From positions 2,728,001-2,792,000 of the forward strand of contig AP018536.1 of NCBI GenBank assembly GCA_003584705.1: a stretch of 64,000 nucleotides of DNA. Direction: 5' to 3'. The notes beneath the pieces are model-generated. The model was not told where the DNA came from. It worked only from the letters and a program-made list of their open reading frames with translations, and made no database searches. The number at the start of each line of letters is the position of its first letter. Position 1 is the first letter of the stretch. Positions 1 through 7,943 of this stretch are shown piece after piece. Both the position numbers and the translations under genes were made by a program. Source of the DNA: Lachnospiraceae bacterium GAM79 (GTDB taxonomy: Bacteria > Bacillota > Clostridia > Lachnospirales > Lachnospiraceae).

Positions 1-95
1 TAACCGTCCTGCCGGAAGATCCGGCATAGACCCGCCACCAGGAGACTTTTCCCGGCACCGGACATGGTGCCCTGTATCATGATTACTTTTGCCAT
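1..95 (-). CDS. cobQ: Cobyric acid synthase CobQ, N-terminal fragment
   Basis: Only the first 31 codons lie in the window; the gene continues past position 1. The reading begins [19 protein letters not shown], the typical N-terminal P-loop-like (GTMSGAGKS) segment of CobQ, the glutamine amidotransferase-like enzyme that amidates adenosyl-cobyrinic acid diamide in B12 synthesis. The ATG at 93-95 is preceded by GGAGAG at suitable spacing. It follows the corrinoid transporter genes on the same strand and probably shares the B12-riboswitch transcript. The related CobB amidase has a similar N-terminus but usually a different lead-in, so CobQ is preferred. Confidence 0.85.
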   Translation of the reverse strand, partial: MAKVIMIQGTMSGAGKSLLVAGLCRIFRQDG

Positions 96-152
96 CGTTC
101 TCTCCATCACACAGATGTCATAGACATCCCGGGAATTTCGTTTCTCTGTTTT

Positions 153-1307
153 CTAACACCCGCTCTGTTGTTCCGGTCTTTCTAGCTTTTCTATCTGCTT
201 CCCCAGCTGTTCTGCATACTCCAGAAGTTCTCTCTGAAAAGTCTCCAGACTGCCGAAATTCTCCCGGCAACAGATAACACGTTTGCACTTATCTATCGTT
301 TTCTTTGCTGCCTGTATTTTTTCCTGTGCCACCGGCTCAAAAGGATGCTCTGCGATCACCTCCGCCGCCAGTGCCTTCGCCACGGGATAATCCAGATCAT
401 TTTCATACAGGATCCCGGTGGCAAAGGGGATCCCCGCTCTCTGCAGACGCCGGTAAGTTTTCCGTCCGTTTCCGGCTCCGGCGATCACAAAGACCTGTGG
501 TGTTCCTTCCGGCGCCGCCAGCTCCATATCACTGCTGGCCTCATCATAGCTTCCCATCCGGATGCCATATAACTGTGTAATATACCCGGCTGTCATAATT
601 TCCTCCGGCGTTCCGATCCGGTCCACCGCCCTGCCGTTCACACACAGGATCCTGTCGGAGATTTTCTCCGCCAGTTCCAACTCATGCAAGGACAGGATCA
701 CCGTAAGTTCTCTCTCCCTGCACAGCTTTTGCAGGATCGATAAAAATTCCAGTTTATGCCGCACATCCAGGTAAGAAGTCGGCTCGTCCAGGATCAGTAT
801 CTCCGGCTCCTGACAGATGGCTCTGGCTAACATCACCCGCTGTCTCTGCCCGTCACTGATCCGGTCAAACATAAGATCCCTGAGTTCTGTCACCTTCACC
901 AGTTCCATGGCGTTTTCCACCGCTTTGTGATCATCTTTCGACAGCACACCAAAACGTCCGGTATAAGGATACCTTCCGGTGGCCACCACATCTTCGCAGG
1001 TCATCAGTTCCCCCCGCAGACGTTTTGTCATTACCACTGCCATTTTTTTCGACAGTTCTGCCCCGGTGAGTGTCCGCATATCTTCTCCGTCCAGCCGCAC
1101 CGTTCCCGCGATCAGGGACAGCTGTCTCGCAATACTTTTTAAGATCGTGGATTTCCCGGCACCGTTAGGTCCCAGTAACGTCAGGATCTCTCCCTTCCTG
1201 AGTGCGATCTCCACTTCTTCGATCAGAGGCTTTCCGTCGTAACCCACGCTCATTTTTTCCGTTGTAATATAATAAGGCTTCTGCGTCTTCATAGGTAAGT
1301 TATCCAC
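153..1307 (-). CDS. Iron/cobalamin-type ABC transporter ATP-binding protein with extra C-terminal domain
   Basis: Cytoplasmic ATPase of a FecCD/BtuCD-family importer. Walker A GPNGAGKST is at about residues 46-54, the signature SDGQRQRV near 150 and Walker B ILILDEPTS near 172. BtuD/FecE proteins are usually about 250-270 residues; this one has 384. The extra ~115 residues start after about 265 (QVFVIAGAGNGRKTYRRLQ) and look like a small separate alpha/beta domain. The first codon is GTG at 1307, overlapping the permease stop codon (1300-1302); an ATG at 1292 is an alternative. Neighbouring cobQ and cbiK, plus the upstream B12 riboswitch, make a corrinoid or cobalt-complex substrate most likely. 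Confidence 0.85.
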   Translation of the reverse strand: MDNLPMKTQKPYYITTEKMSVGYDGKPLIEEVEIALRKGEILTLLGPNGAGKSTILKSIARQLSLIAGTVRLDGEDMRTLTGAELSKKMAVVMTKRLRGELMTCEDVVATGRYPYTGRFGVLSKDDHKAVENAMELVKVTELRDLMFDRISDGQRQRVMLARAICQEPEILILDEPTSYLDVRHKLEFLSILQKLCRERELTVILSLHELELAEKISDRILCVNGRAVDRIGTPEEIMTAGYITQLYGIRMGSYDEASSDMELAAPEGTPQVFVIAGAGNGRKTYRRLQRAGIPFATGILYENDLDYPVAKALAAEVIAEHPFEPVAQEKIQAAKKTIDKCKRVICCRENFGSLETFQRELLEYAEQLGKQIEKLERPEQQSGC

Positions 1308-2316
1308 GCTCCCGTCTGCTTCTGGATACCATGATCCACAATACCACCGGTGCTCCGAAGATTGCCGTCACTGTACTGATACTAAGCTCTGTGGGTGCCA
1401 TCCAGGTTCTCGCCAGCAGATCACAGAACAGGCAGAACACACTGCCTCCTAAGAAACATGCCGGTATCATGAGTAACGGTTTTGTGGTGCCGAATAATTT
1501 CCGGATCAGCTGCGGCACGGCGATCCCCACAAAAGAGATGGGTCCGGCAAATGCCACGATACATGCTGAAAGCACGCTGGACAATACCACCAGCAGGATC
1601 CGCAGGGTCCGGATATTCACTCCAAGATTCTGCGCATAGGTTTCTCCCAGCTGGTAGGCTTCCAGCGGCTTGGCCAAAAGAATCACCAACAAAAAAGCCG
1701 CCGCCACCATGACGCTCATCACTTTCACATTATCCCAGGTCATTCCGGAAAAGCTTCCTCTGGACCAGTTGTGGAGGTTCACGATGTCCGCGTCCTCCGC
1801 AAACGTCACCACCAGTTCCGTGATGGCGGAACAGATGTAGCCGATCATCACACCGCTGACCACCAACATGGACATACTGTCCACCTTTCGCGCCATAAGA
1901 AGCACAAATCCCATGGACAGCATAGCACCCAGAAATGCCGCCAGGATCAGCAGTCCGGAGCTGACCCGGATCGTATTCCCCAGCAAAAATACCATCACCA
2001 GTGCCACTACCATCTTCGCCCCGGAAGAAATTCCCAGTACAAAAGGGCCGGCTATGGGATTGTGGAAAAATGTCTGAAGCAGATACCCTGCCAGTGCCAG
2101 TGCTCCACCCAGAATTGCTGCCGCCAGTGTCCGGGGAAAACGGATCTCCCACAGGATCTTTGCGTTCATGCCTTCCTGTGCTCTCCCTGTGGTTAAAATT
2201 TCTGCCAGTGGAATTTTCACCGTTCCGATTCCTATATTGCAAAACAACAGCACAAAAATGCCTGCTATCAGTATAAAAAACGCTATGGTATATCTTATTT
2301 TTCTGCGCTGCTGCAT
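1300..2316 (-). CDS. FecCD/BtuC-family ABC transporter permease
   Basis: Integral membrane subunit of 338 residues, the family's usual length, with about ten hydrophobic segments. Family motifs are visible: the EIRFPRTLAAAILGGALALAG block near residue 53 and the GPISFVGIAVPQLIRK block near 260, which includes the coupling-helix region. It pairs with the ATPase downstream (overlapping coding ends) and the solute-binding lipoprotein upstream. The start ATG follows AGAAGGAG at good spacing. The family imports iron-siderophores, heme or cobalamin; context favours corrinoids. Confidence 0.92.
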   Translation of the reverse strand: MQQRRKIRYTIAFFILIAGIFVLLFCNIGIGTVKIPLAEILTTGRAQEGMNAKILWEIRFPRTLAAAILGGALALAGYLLQTFFHNPIAGPFVLGISSGAKMVVALVMVFLLGNTIRVSSGLLILAAFLGAMLSMGFVLLMARKVDSMSMLVVSGVMIGYICSAITELVVTFAEDADIVNLHNWSRGSFSGMTWDNVKVMSVMVAAAFLLVILLAKPLEAYQLGETYAQNLGVNIRTLRILLVVLSSVLSACIVAFAGPISFVGIAVPQLIRKLFGTTKPLLMIPACFLGGSVFCLFCDLLARTWMAPTELSISTVTAIFGAPVVLWIMVSRSRRERG

Positions 2317-2329
2317 GTTTTTCTCCTTC

Positions 2330-2375
2330 TTTTCCTATTCGTGTTCCAATCGTATTCTAATCTCATTCTAACGCT
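2330..2375. repeat. Degenerate ~12-bp tandem repeat upstream of the permease gene
   Basis: The short spacer before the permease gene consists of degenerate ~12-bp units carrying ATTC(T/C)AA-like cores. The same periodicity occurs at 4578-4625 and 49470-49570. No function is evident. It lies just upstream of a clear ribosome binding site. Confidence 0.4.
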
Positions 2376-2409
2376 CTTATACTTACGCTGTGTTTCTAAG
2401 TCCTCCATC

Positions 2410-3582
2410 TTACTGTAAGAGAAACAGATAACGCAGCTTAGCGGTATCATCGTCCGTCAACACCGTATGCATGTCCTGCAATAAATACCCTACTGCCATG
2501 GACTGCTGGTACATATCATTGGTGGTGCAATAGACCTGCCCCTCCTGTACCGCTTTGAAATCTTTCAAAATATTGCATTTGCCGATCAGCTCATCCACCG
2601 TGGTCACGCCTCCGTCAATGGAACTGTTGTAGATCAGGATGTCTGCGTCTTTCGCTCCGGCATAAAAATCTTCGACCTGCATATTCAGCGTGGAGCGTCC
2701 GCTTCCGCTGTCTTCCAGATTCTCAAAAATATATCTTCCCCCTGCCAGCTCGATCAGCTTCGGAATATAATCCGTGCTCTGTCTCACCTGGATCAGTCCG
2801 TTGGAAGTCACATAGAAAAACGCTATGGTCTTCCCTGTTTTTTCCCCGCTTTCTACCTCTTCCAGAATTTCTGTCTGCTCCGCAAAGGCTTCTTCCGCCT
2901 TCGCTTCCTTTCCGGTCAGAGCTCCGAAAAATTTGACCCATTCCACTTTTCCCAAAGGATGCTGTTCATAGCTGGAATATTCGATCATCACCGGAATGTC
3001 AAAGCTTTGAAGCATTTCCACCACCTCCGGCGAATGCGTGATCATCCGGTTCTCGATCGCCAGATCACAGCCTTCAGACACCAGTAATTCATAATCCGGT
3101 TTACTGTATTTTCCGGCATAGATCATGTCCCCTGCCGCCATGGCATCCTTTGCTGTCTGAATGTACCAGTTCTCCTGCTTCTGCCCGGAAAAACGGATCT
3201 GCTCCACCGCATCCACGGAGGCAAACATGTCCATCACCCCGGAGGCTACCAGATATATATTTTGAAGTGGTTCCTGCAAGATACTGACGTCCTCATCCAG
3301 TCCCTGTGGTACCGGCTGTCCCTCCGGCACTAACAGATACCGTTTACTATCGGGAAGCGTTGTCAGCATCTTATAACCATCTTCGTAGTAATCCACCGCA
3401 AAATTTTCCGCATATTGCAGCTCCATGCTGCCTGTTTTTACTAATTCTGTCTGCGAAGACATCTCCACAGAAGCAGAAGAAGGACTGCCGCAGCCACTTA
3501 GCCCCAGCAGTCCCATAAGAAGCAGAACATAGATCCATTTTCTTCTATTTCTTCCTGACCTCAAAATTTTCATGCCTTTCAT
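2410..3582 (-). CDS. Periplasmic-binding-type lipoprotein (BtuF/FecB-like) for corrinoid or iron complex
   Basis: Extracellular substrate-binding subunit, 390 residues from the ATG at 3582. The N-terminus has a basic stretch, a hydrophobic core and the lipobox LSGC with Cys31, so it is a membrane-anchored lipoprotein. The body has the class III binding-protein layout, with a half near YDLLVSEGCDLAIENRM-type text and the second lobe containing ADILIYNSSIDGG. In-frame TTG codons at 3612 and 3591 and an ATG at 3573 are alternative starts; none has a strong ribosome binding site. It sits between the two-domain lipoprotein and the permease in the riboswitch operon. Confidence 0.82.
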   Translation of the reverse strand: MKGMKILRSGRNRRKWIYVLLLMGLLGLSGCGSPSSASVEMSSQTELVKTGSMELQYAENFAVDYYEDGYKMLTTLPDSKRYLLVPEGQPVPQGLDEDVSILQEPLQNIYLVASGVMDMFASVDAVEQIRFSGQKQENWYIQTAKDAMAAGDMIYAGKYSKPDYELLVSEGCDLAIENRMITHSPEVVEMLQSFDIPVMIEYSSYEQHPLGKVEWVKFFGALTGKEAKAEEAFAEQTEILEEVESGEKTGKTIAFFYVTSNGLIQVRQSTDYIPKLIELAGGRYIFENLEDSGSGRSTLNMQVEDFYAGAKDADILIYNSSIDGGVTTVDELIGKCNILKDFKAVQEGQVYCTTNDMYQQSMAVGYLLQDMHTVLTDDDTAKLRYLFLLQ

Positions 3583-3618
3583 AGCCTGCAATGTTTGAGC
3601 CGCAGGCACCAATGTGTA

Positions 3619-4572
3619 TTACTTGCCGCTCTCTGCACTCTCAAGTGTCTCAGAGTGGAAAGTTACGGTGTATTCCACCTCATGAGGTGTACTCATTGCC
3701 ACGGTATCACCGATCATGGTAAGGGGTGCATCCAGTGCTTCCACCGGCACTTCAAATACGGAATTGCCTTCCGTATTTACCGGCAGATATTTTTCACCGT
3801 TTACCAGCATATAATCATAGTTCGGGCTGCTCCATTCCAGAGTCGCCGTTGCCGCTCCGTCAGCTACCGTGATCTGTGTGGGGGACTGGATGCTGGCTCT
3901 GCCACTTCCGCCCTCCATGGTCAGTTCGATGGTGTAGCTGCCGTCTTCTACAGTACTCAGATCAAAAGGGGCTACGCCACCCTCACTGTCCTCTGTCACC
4001 GGATCAGATACTACGACTTTATGGTCATACCATTTTCCCTTGGTACCGATCAGTGCCAGATCGAATTCCTCTCCGATCGCAGGTACGGGAACATCGAAGC
4101 CGTAGACTTCTTCCGTCATGCCGTCACTGTAAGTCACGGTATCCGTGGTGGGCTCAAGCAGCACTGCGCCATCTTTGGCTGCATCTTCCGCCAGACCCGG
4201 ATAGAGATTCAGGATCTTCTTGGAACCTAAGGAAATGTGAATGGTCATAACGCCATCCTTTACCGTCAGGGTTCCCTTGCCGTCACAGGCTTCACTGACA
4301 TGGAACATGGAGCTGTCGGTGGAAAATTCAGCGGTGTAGACACCGTCAGGAATCTGTGCTTCGCTCTGTGCAGTCTCTGTAGCCGCTGCTTCTGTTGTTC
4401 CCGCTATAGCTTCTGCGCTTTCTGCCTGCGCTGCGGTGCTTTCCTGTGTGGTAACCGTGCTTTCTGCAGATGTCGCATCCGCTGCCTGACCGGCACCACA
4501 GCCCCCAAGCAGCAGACAGGCACTCAGTCCGCCCACGATTATGATTTTATTCATTAATGTCTTTGCTTTCAT
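3619..4572 (-). CDS. Two-domain surface lipoprotein of the corrinoid operon, function unknown
   Basis: 317 residues with a lipobox ending GGC (Cys25), then an Ala/Thr/Glu-rich tether (about 26-75) and two beta-rich domains of about 110 residues. Domain A starts DGVYTAEFSTDSS (about 76) and domain B DGSYTIELTMEGGSGRA (about 210). Both share the pattern DG-x-YT, a VxDG turn, and YLP/YPG-like and YGF/FEVPV-like segments, which suggests an internal duplication. The layout recalls NEAT-like or iron-transport-associated domains seen near heme/cobalamin transporters, but I do not recognise a named family with certainty. Position between cbiK and the binding protein suggests it handles tetrapyrrole ligands at the cell surface. 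Confidence 0.6.
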   Translation of the reverse strand: MKAKTLMNKIIIVGGLSACLLLGGCGAGQAADATSAESTVTTQESTAAQAESAEAIAGTTEAAATETAQSEAQIPDGVYTAEFSTDSSMFHVSEACDGKGTLTVKDGVMTIHISLGSKKILNLYPGLAEDAAKDGAVLLEPTTDTVTYSDGMTEEVYGFDVPVPAIGEEFDLALIGTKGKWYDHKVVVSDPVTEDSEGGVAPFDLSTVEDGSYTIELTMEGGSGRASIQSPTQITVADGAATATLEWSSPNYDYMLVNGEKYLPVNTEGNSVFEVPVEALDAPLTMIGDTVAMSTPHEVEYTVTFHSETLESAESGK

Positions 4573-4577
4573 TACTT

Positions 4578-4625
4578 ATTTTAATCCTTATTTTATTCCT
4601 GATTTTAATTCCTATTTTAATTCTT
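4578..4625. repeat. Four 12-bp tandem repeats between cbiK and the lipoprotein gene
   Basis: Four contiguous 12-bp units (ATTTTAATCCTT, ATTTTATTCCTG, ATTTTAATTCCT, ATTTTAATTCTT) fill the spacer. On the coding (minus) strand each unit presents an AGGAAT/AAGGAT-like purine core, so the array offers several Shine-Dalgarno-like sites at 12-base intervals ahead of the 4572 start. Confidence 0.6.
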
Positions 4626-4627
4626 AT

Positions 4628-5869
4628 TTATTTCTCAGCCATTGCTGCTGCGGTATGTGCTACATACAGATCCTGGATAGCCTTGATCCCGCCGAGACCT
4701 GCGATCTGGGTATCCACGCTGTCGAACTTACCGGAAGCGTTGAACTGGCTTAACCAGGAATCCTCATCCTCGCCTGCCATATCATTGTTGGCATGATCAC
4801 CTGCTACTACCATCAAAGGACGAAGAACCACTTTGGTGTAACCTGCTTCTGCAACAGCCTTGATGACTTCTTCACAGGCGGTCTCCTCCGGCTCACCTTC
4901 TACGGTTCCGATGAATACATTTTCATATCCCAGTTCGTTCATCTGTGTCTGCATCTGGCTGTAAGACACCTTTGCGGTGTGAGAAGTTCCGTGACCCATG
5001 AATACGAATGCCACGCCATCTTCCTTTGCAGCGTCCAGACTGTCATAGCCTGCAGTCTTTACTGCTTCTGCGGTCAGTTCTTCTGCAACAGCCTTCTTGT
5101 CATCATTTACTACGGCAGCATCAGAGCCTACCTCACCTAGCAGGGGCTCAGCAACTTTTACAGATGCAAACTGATCCTTATACGCTTCTACAGCTTCCAT
5201 CAGCTCGTCATACTCTGCGCCATGCATCAGATGCGTGGGCTGTACTACCAGGTTCTTAACACCGTTTGCCACAGCGCGGTCCAGTGCCTGATCCATATTG
5301 TCGATATGCTCGTCATCTCTTGCCTGTATATGATTGATGATGATCTGTGCGGTAAATGCTCTTCTTACAGACCAGTCGGGATTGGCTGCTGCAATCGCAT
5401 CCTCGATACCCTTGATATCAGCCACACGGCTGTCGTTAAAGGAAGTACCGAAGCTTACTACCAGAATCTCGTTCTCACCGATCTCATCCTGATTGCGGGG
5501 ATCATCCTTGGAAGCATCTCCGGTATCTCTGCCGAAATAATCGGGATCTGCATTTTCTCCCTCTACCAGTTCCTTCTGTGCGTCGGTCAGTGCATCCCAT
5601 GCTGCCTTGGCATCTGCACACTGCTTATCGGTATTCTCAGTTCTCTCCTGCACATAGATGGCATCGATCAATGCTGCTACTTCATCGGCTGCTGCCTGAT
5701 CTACATCTTCGGTGCTTTCGGTAGCTGCTGTTTCCGCTGCCTGGGTGGTCTGCGCCTCAGTGCCTGCCTGTACAGTGCTCTCTGCTACTTCCTGCGTGCT
5801 GCCACATCCGGTGATGCATACAGCGCCCAGTACGGTTGCCAGTACTACTGCTACGATTCTTTTTTTCAT
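4628..5869 (-). CDS. cbiK: Sirohydrochlorin cobaltochelatase CbiK, lipoprotein form
   Basis: 413 residues from the ATG at 5869, which has a perfect AGGAGG. A signal peptide with lipobox ITGC (Cys22) predicts an extracytoplasmic lipoprotein. Residues about 60-130 form a helical/linker segment not needed for chelatase folds. The chelatase begins near 135 (ILVVSFGTSFNDSR). Candidate metal-site residues are His213 (PTHLMHGAEYD), Glu241 (AEPLLGE) and His293 (MGHGTSH), matching the His/Glu/His set known in CbiK. CbiK inserts Co2+ into sirohydrochlorin in anaerobic B12 synthesis. Exported forms are known from Desulfovibrio (CbiK-P), but a surface location in a gram-positive is odd for a cytoplasmic substrate. 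First gene after the B12 riboswitch. Confidence 0.9.
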   Translation of the reverse strand: MKKRIVAVVLATVLGAVCITGCGSTQEVAESTVQAGTEAQTTQAAETAATESTEDVDQAAADEVAALIDAIYVQERTENTDKQCADAKAAWDALTDAQKELVEGENADPDYFGRDTGDASKDDPRNQDEIGENEILVVSFGTSFNDSRVADIKGIEDAIAAANPDWSVRRAFTAQIIINHIQARDDEHIDNMDQALDRAVANGVKNLVVQPTHLMHGAEYDELMEAVEAYKDQFASVKVAEPLLGEVGSDAAVVNDDKKAVAEELTAEAVKTAGYDSLDAAKEDGVAFVFMGHGTSHTAKVSYSQMQTQMNELGYENVFIGTVEGEPEETACEEVIKAVAEAGYTKVVLRPLMVVAGDHANNDMAGEDEDSWLSQFNASGKFDSVDTQIAGLGGIKAIQDLYVAHTAAAMAEK

Positions 5870-5972
5870 GTTTCCTCCTCTGACAGTTTTTCTGTCTCTT
5901 TTGATTTTGGGGTTTGCCCCGGTGTTCTTAAATATGTAAGTCAGAAACATGTTTTATAGCTATTCAGCACCA

Positions 5973-6010
5973 AAAATAAAACCCTTTTCCTATTTCAGGT
6001 AAAGGGTTTG
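5973..6010 (-). terminator. Intrinsic terminator between B12 riboswitch and cbiK
   Basis: On the minus strand AAACCCTTT pairs with AAAGGGTTTT across a short loop and is followed by ATTTTTG. It lies about 100 nt past the B12 aptamer and 100 nt before the cbiK start, the expected place for the expression platform of a transcription-terminating cobalamin riboswitch. Confidence 0.8.
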
Positions 6011-6107
6011 TACACATAAGAAACGAATGCAAAAAAGATTCTGTCCCTTCTGCATTCCACACGTACAACCAGTTACTCGTGGCTTTGAAACAAATGTTTC
6101 TGTACAG

Positions 6108-6280
6108 CATTCAGGCAGGTCTCCCGGCTTGAAGATCATTGCATCCGCCATCTTCCCGGTCTCCCAGTGATCTATCGGCTTCAGCTCCCTAATTACGGTG
6201 ACGAGTTCGTGCAGGACTTACACCTGCTTCCCTTTTCACCGGAGCCAGCTACTTACGTGGCTGCTCCGGCACCTGAATAC
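6108..6280 (-). promoter_or_regulatory. Cobalamin (B12) riboswitch
   Basis: Read on the minus strand, the segment contains the conserved B12-box text GCCGGGAGACCTGCC near its 3' end and, upstream, the core AAGCAGGTGTAAGTCCTGCAC followed by GTCACCGT-like and ATCACTGGGAGACC text. The closing stem P1 forms between ATTCAGG (6272-6278) and CCTGAAT (6109-6115). It controls the cbiK - lipoprotein - ABC transporter - cobQ operon and should lower expression when B12 is plentiful. Confidence 0.93.
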
Positions 6281-6379
6281 TCCATATTCAATTGTGGCTA
6301 CTATATCACAGATTTTCTGAAATTGCAATGTCAATCAGTCATCTGTTCCACCGGCTGTCGGGATCAGTATACCTGAAAA

Positions 6380-7036
6380 TTAGAGATTGGCGTCATTCCG
6401 GGCATAATTCAGGATCATTTCCTTTAAAAGCAGCAGATCACCTGTATAATCCTTGTTGTCCGTTGCTCCCCAGATAAAGCCACCTGCGTAATGGGTACAC
6501 GCTGCCATCATGGTATGCACCGTCACACGCATGAACTGTTCCTCCGGAATATCCGTGCGGAAGGTCTTGTCCTCTTTTGCCTTCGCATACATCATATGAA
6601 GTCTTGTGTTGACGGAATTCAGGGATGCGTGGAAATTCGCCAGTTCCTCCTGCCGCACCGTCTGGTGTGTTATATAATTGTTGAAGTTGTCATTATACTG
6701 CAGCAGATCCTTATGGTTCTGATACATGCCGATATAACTGTCCAGCGTAAAAATAAATCTTCCGATGGCCGGAATATCGTGTATCGAAGAGATTGGTCTT
6801 GCCTCATCCAGCTTGTCCAGATAGGCCTTCCATTTCGATGCGCAGACCGCAATAGCCAGCTCCGTCTTATTGTTGTAACAGCGGAACAATGTGGCACGTC
6901 CCACACCGGCTTCTTTTGCGACCTCATCCATGCTGACCGCTTCGATTTTCTTTTCCACAAAAAGCCGGAACGCCGTATCGATGATCCGCTGGTTGCGCCC
7001 TTGCTCTTTATCCATCTGTTTCTCAGATTTTCCCAT
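6380..7036 (-). CDS. TetR-family transcriptional regulator
   Basis: 218 residues. The N-terminal DNA-binding domain (about 16-62) reads IIDTAFRLFVEKKIEAVSMD followed by EVAKEAGVGRATLFRCYNNK, the TetR helix-turn-helix with the usual FxxYxxK-like end (here FRCYNNK). The C-terminal ligand domain is helical and lacks recognisable catalytic features. It lies directly upstream of the B12 riboswitch, but about 100 bp separates it from the aptamer, so shared control is not obvious. The ligand is unknown. Confidence 0.9.
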   Translation of the reverse strand: MGKSEKQMDKEQGRNQRIIDTAFRLFVEKKIEAVSMDEVAKEAGVGRATLFRCYNNKTELAIAVCASKWKAYLDKLDEARPISSIHDIPAIGRFIFTLDSYIGMYQNHKDLLQYNDNFNNYITHQTVRQEELANFHASLNSVNTRLHMMYAKAKEDKTFRTDIPEEQFMRVTVHTMMAACTHYAGGFIWGATDNKDYTGDLLLLKEMILNYARNDANL

Positions 7037-7132
7037 TTTTCTCTTCCTTTTTCATACATTCTTACTGTTCATTTTATGGTAAAAGGCTGTGACTGTCAAC
7101 GACTGTAAAAAGCTAATGTAAAAGTGCCTTGC

Positions 7133-7378
7133 AGATTCCTACGAATTTTCTTGTATTTAAAACGCCAATATCGGCGAAAAAAATACAAAAGCAGGTAATT
7201 TTGTATTATAAAAATGCTTTATTTTCGCCAAATACGCAAATAAAAGAAATTTCGTACAAAAATTCCTGATTTCGGAACTTTTTTGTACGGAATCCAATGT
7301 TTTTATACTATTTACACCAAACTGACTTATCAGTTACTTCTTCTGTCGTGTCAGGAGCGTAACTGCTTCGCAGTGGCT
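7133..7378. repeat. Left copy of ~230-bp direct repeat bounding the accessory island
   Basis: From TCCTACGAATTTTCTTGTAT (about 7137) this segment matches 12991-13235 at roughly nine bases in ten. It includes an AT-rich spacer with a hairpin (GTACAAAAA...TTTTTGTAC at about 7253-7288) and, at its inner edge, the last codons of an rlmD-like gene (EAVTLLTRQKK). In the left copy these codons form the 3' end of the SWIM gene. Confidence 0.85.
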
Positions 7379-7846
7379 CGTTGGTAAAGCCGAGGTGATA
7401 TGGGGATTCCCGTACTTTTCTTTCAACCTATATTCATCCAGTTCAGTCATCAGTTCCACATATGCTTCTCTCAGTTCTCTCGGAGACATAGTTCTGGCAA
7501 ATCCCATATACTTTTCATATTTCTTTACTCTGCGTTCCTCTTCCTCTGATGCATATATTGTCTTTTCATTTTTAAAGCGATCTGCCTCAGACTCATCAAG
7601 ACAAAGTGAAACAGCTACAATATGTTTGCATATGATTTTCTTTCCATTTGCCAAAGGACAATCGCAGGTGGACTTTCGCGGATGCTCCATATCAACATGA
7701 ACATGATAATTTCCATCTCCACTACCTGCTACTATACCTTCGCAGCTTCCATCTTCATTAACAGTATACGAAAGAACTTTATTCTGTTTATAATATTCCA
7801 TACCACGCCATACAGACTTACTACTGGCAATATCAATCACTCCCAT
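7334..7846 (-). CDS. SWIM zinc-finger protein with rlmD-derived C-terminus
   Basis: 170 residues. Residues about 59-75 contain the SWIM motif C-x-C-x(n)-C-x-H (CDCPLANGKKIICKH), a zinc-binding fold found in DNA-associated proteins. A helical region with many charged residues follows. The last 14 residues (SHCEAVTLLTRQKK) nearly equal the C-terminus of the RlmD protein encoded at 13190-14524 (SLEAVTLLVRQKK), and the DNA around them belongs to the direct repeat. The tail was therefore probably acquired when an element inserted at the rlmD 3' end. Function is unknown; SWIM proteins often accompany SWI/SNF ATPases, none of which is seen here. Confidence 0.75.
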   Translation of the reverse strand: MGVIDIASSKSVWRGMEYYKQNKVLSYTVNEDGSCEGIVAGSGDGNYHVHVDMEHPRKSTCDCPLANGKKIICKHIVAVSLCLDESEADRFKNEKTIYASEEEERRVKKYEKYMGFARTMSPRELREAYVELMTELDEYRLKEKYGNPHITSALPTSHCEAVTLLTRQKK

Positions 7847-7878
7847 AAAGTGCCTCCGTAAATTATTCTTTCTGTATC

Positions 7879-7909
7879 GGTCACCCTATCAGTCACCCCA
7901 ACGGTCACC
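7879..7909. repeat. Three (G/A)GTCACC motifs at exact 12-bp spacing
   Basis: GGTCACC at 7879, AGTCACC at 7891 and GGTCACC at 7903. In one minus-strand frame they read as repeated Val-Thr-Asp, a motif often present near the C-terminus of AlbA/GHKL-type ATP-binding proteins, so they may be a coding remnant rather than iterons. Confidence 0.45.
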
Positions 7910-7943
7910 TTCTTTGTTTTATGAACAACTCTCACGATTTATA

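Noticed and set aside
3583..3612. Longer binding-protein N-terminus from TTG at 3612
   Set aside because: No ribosome binding site; the extra residues precede a normal signal peptide beginning at 3582.
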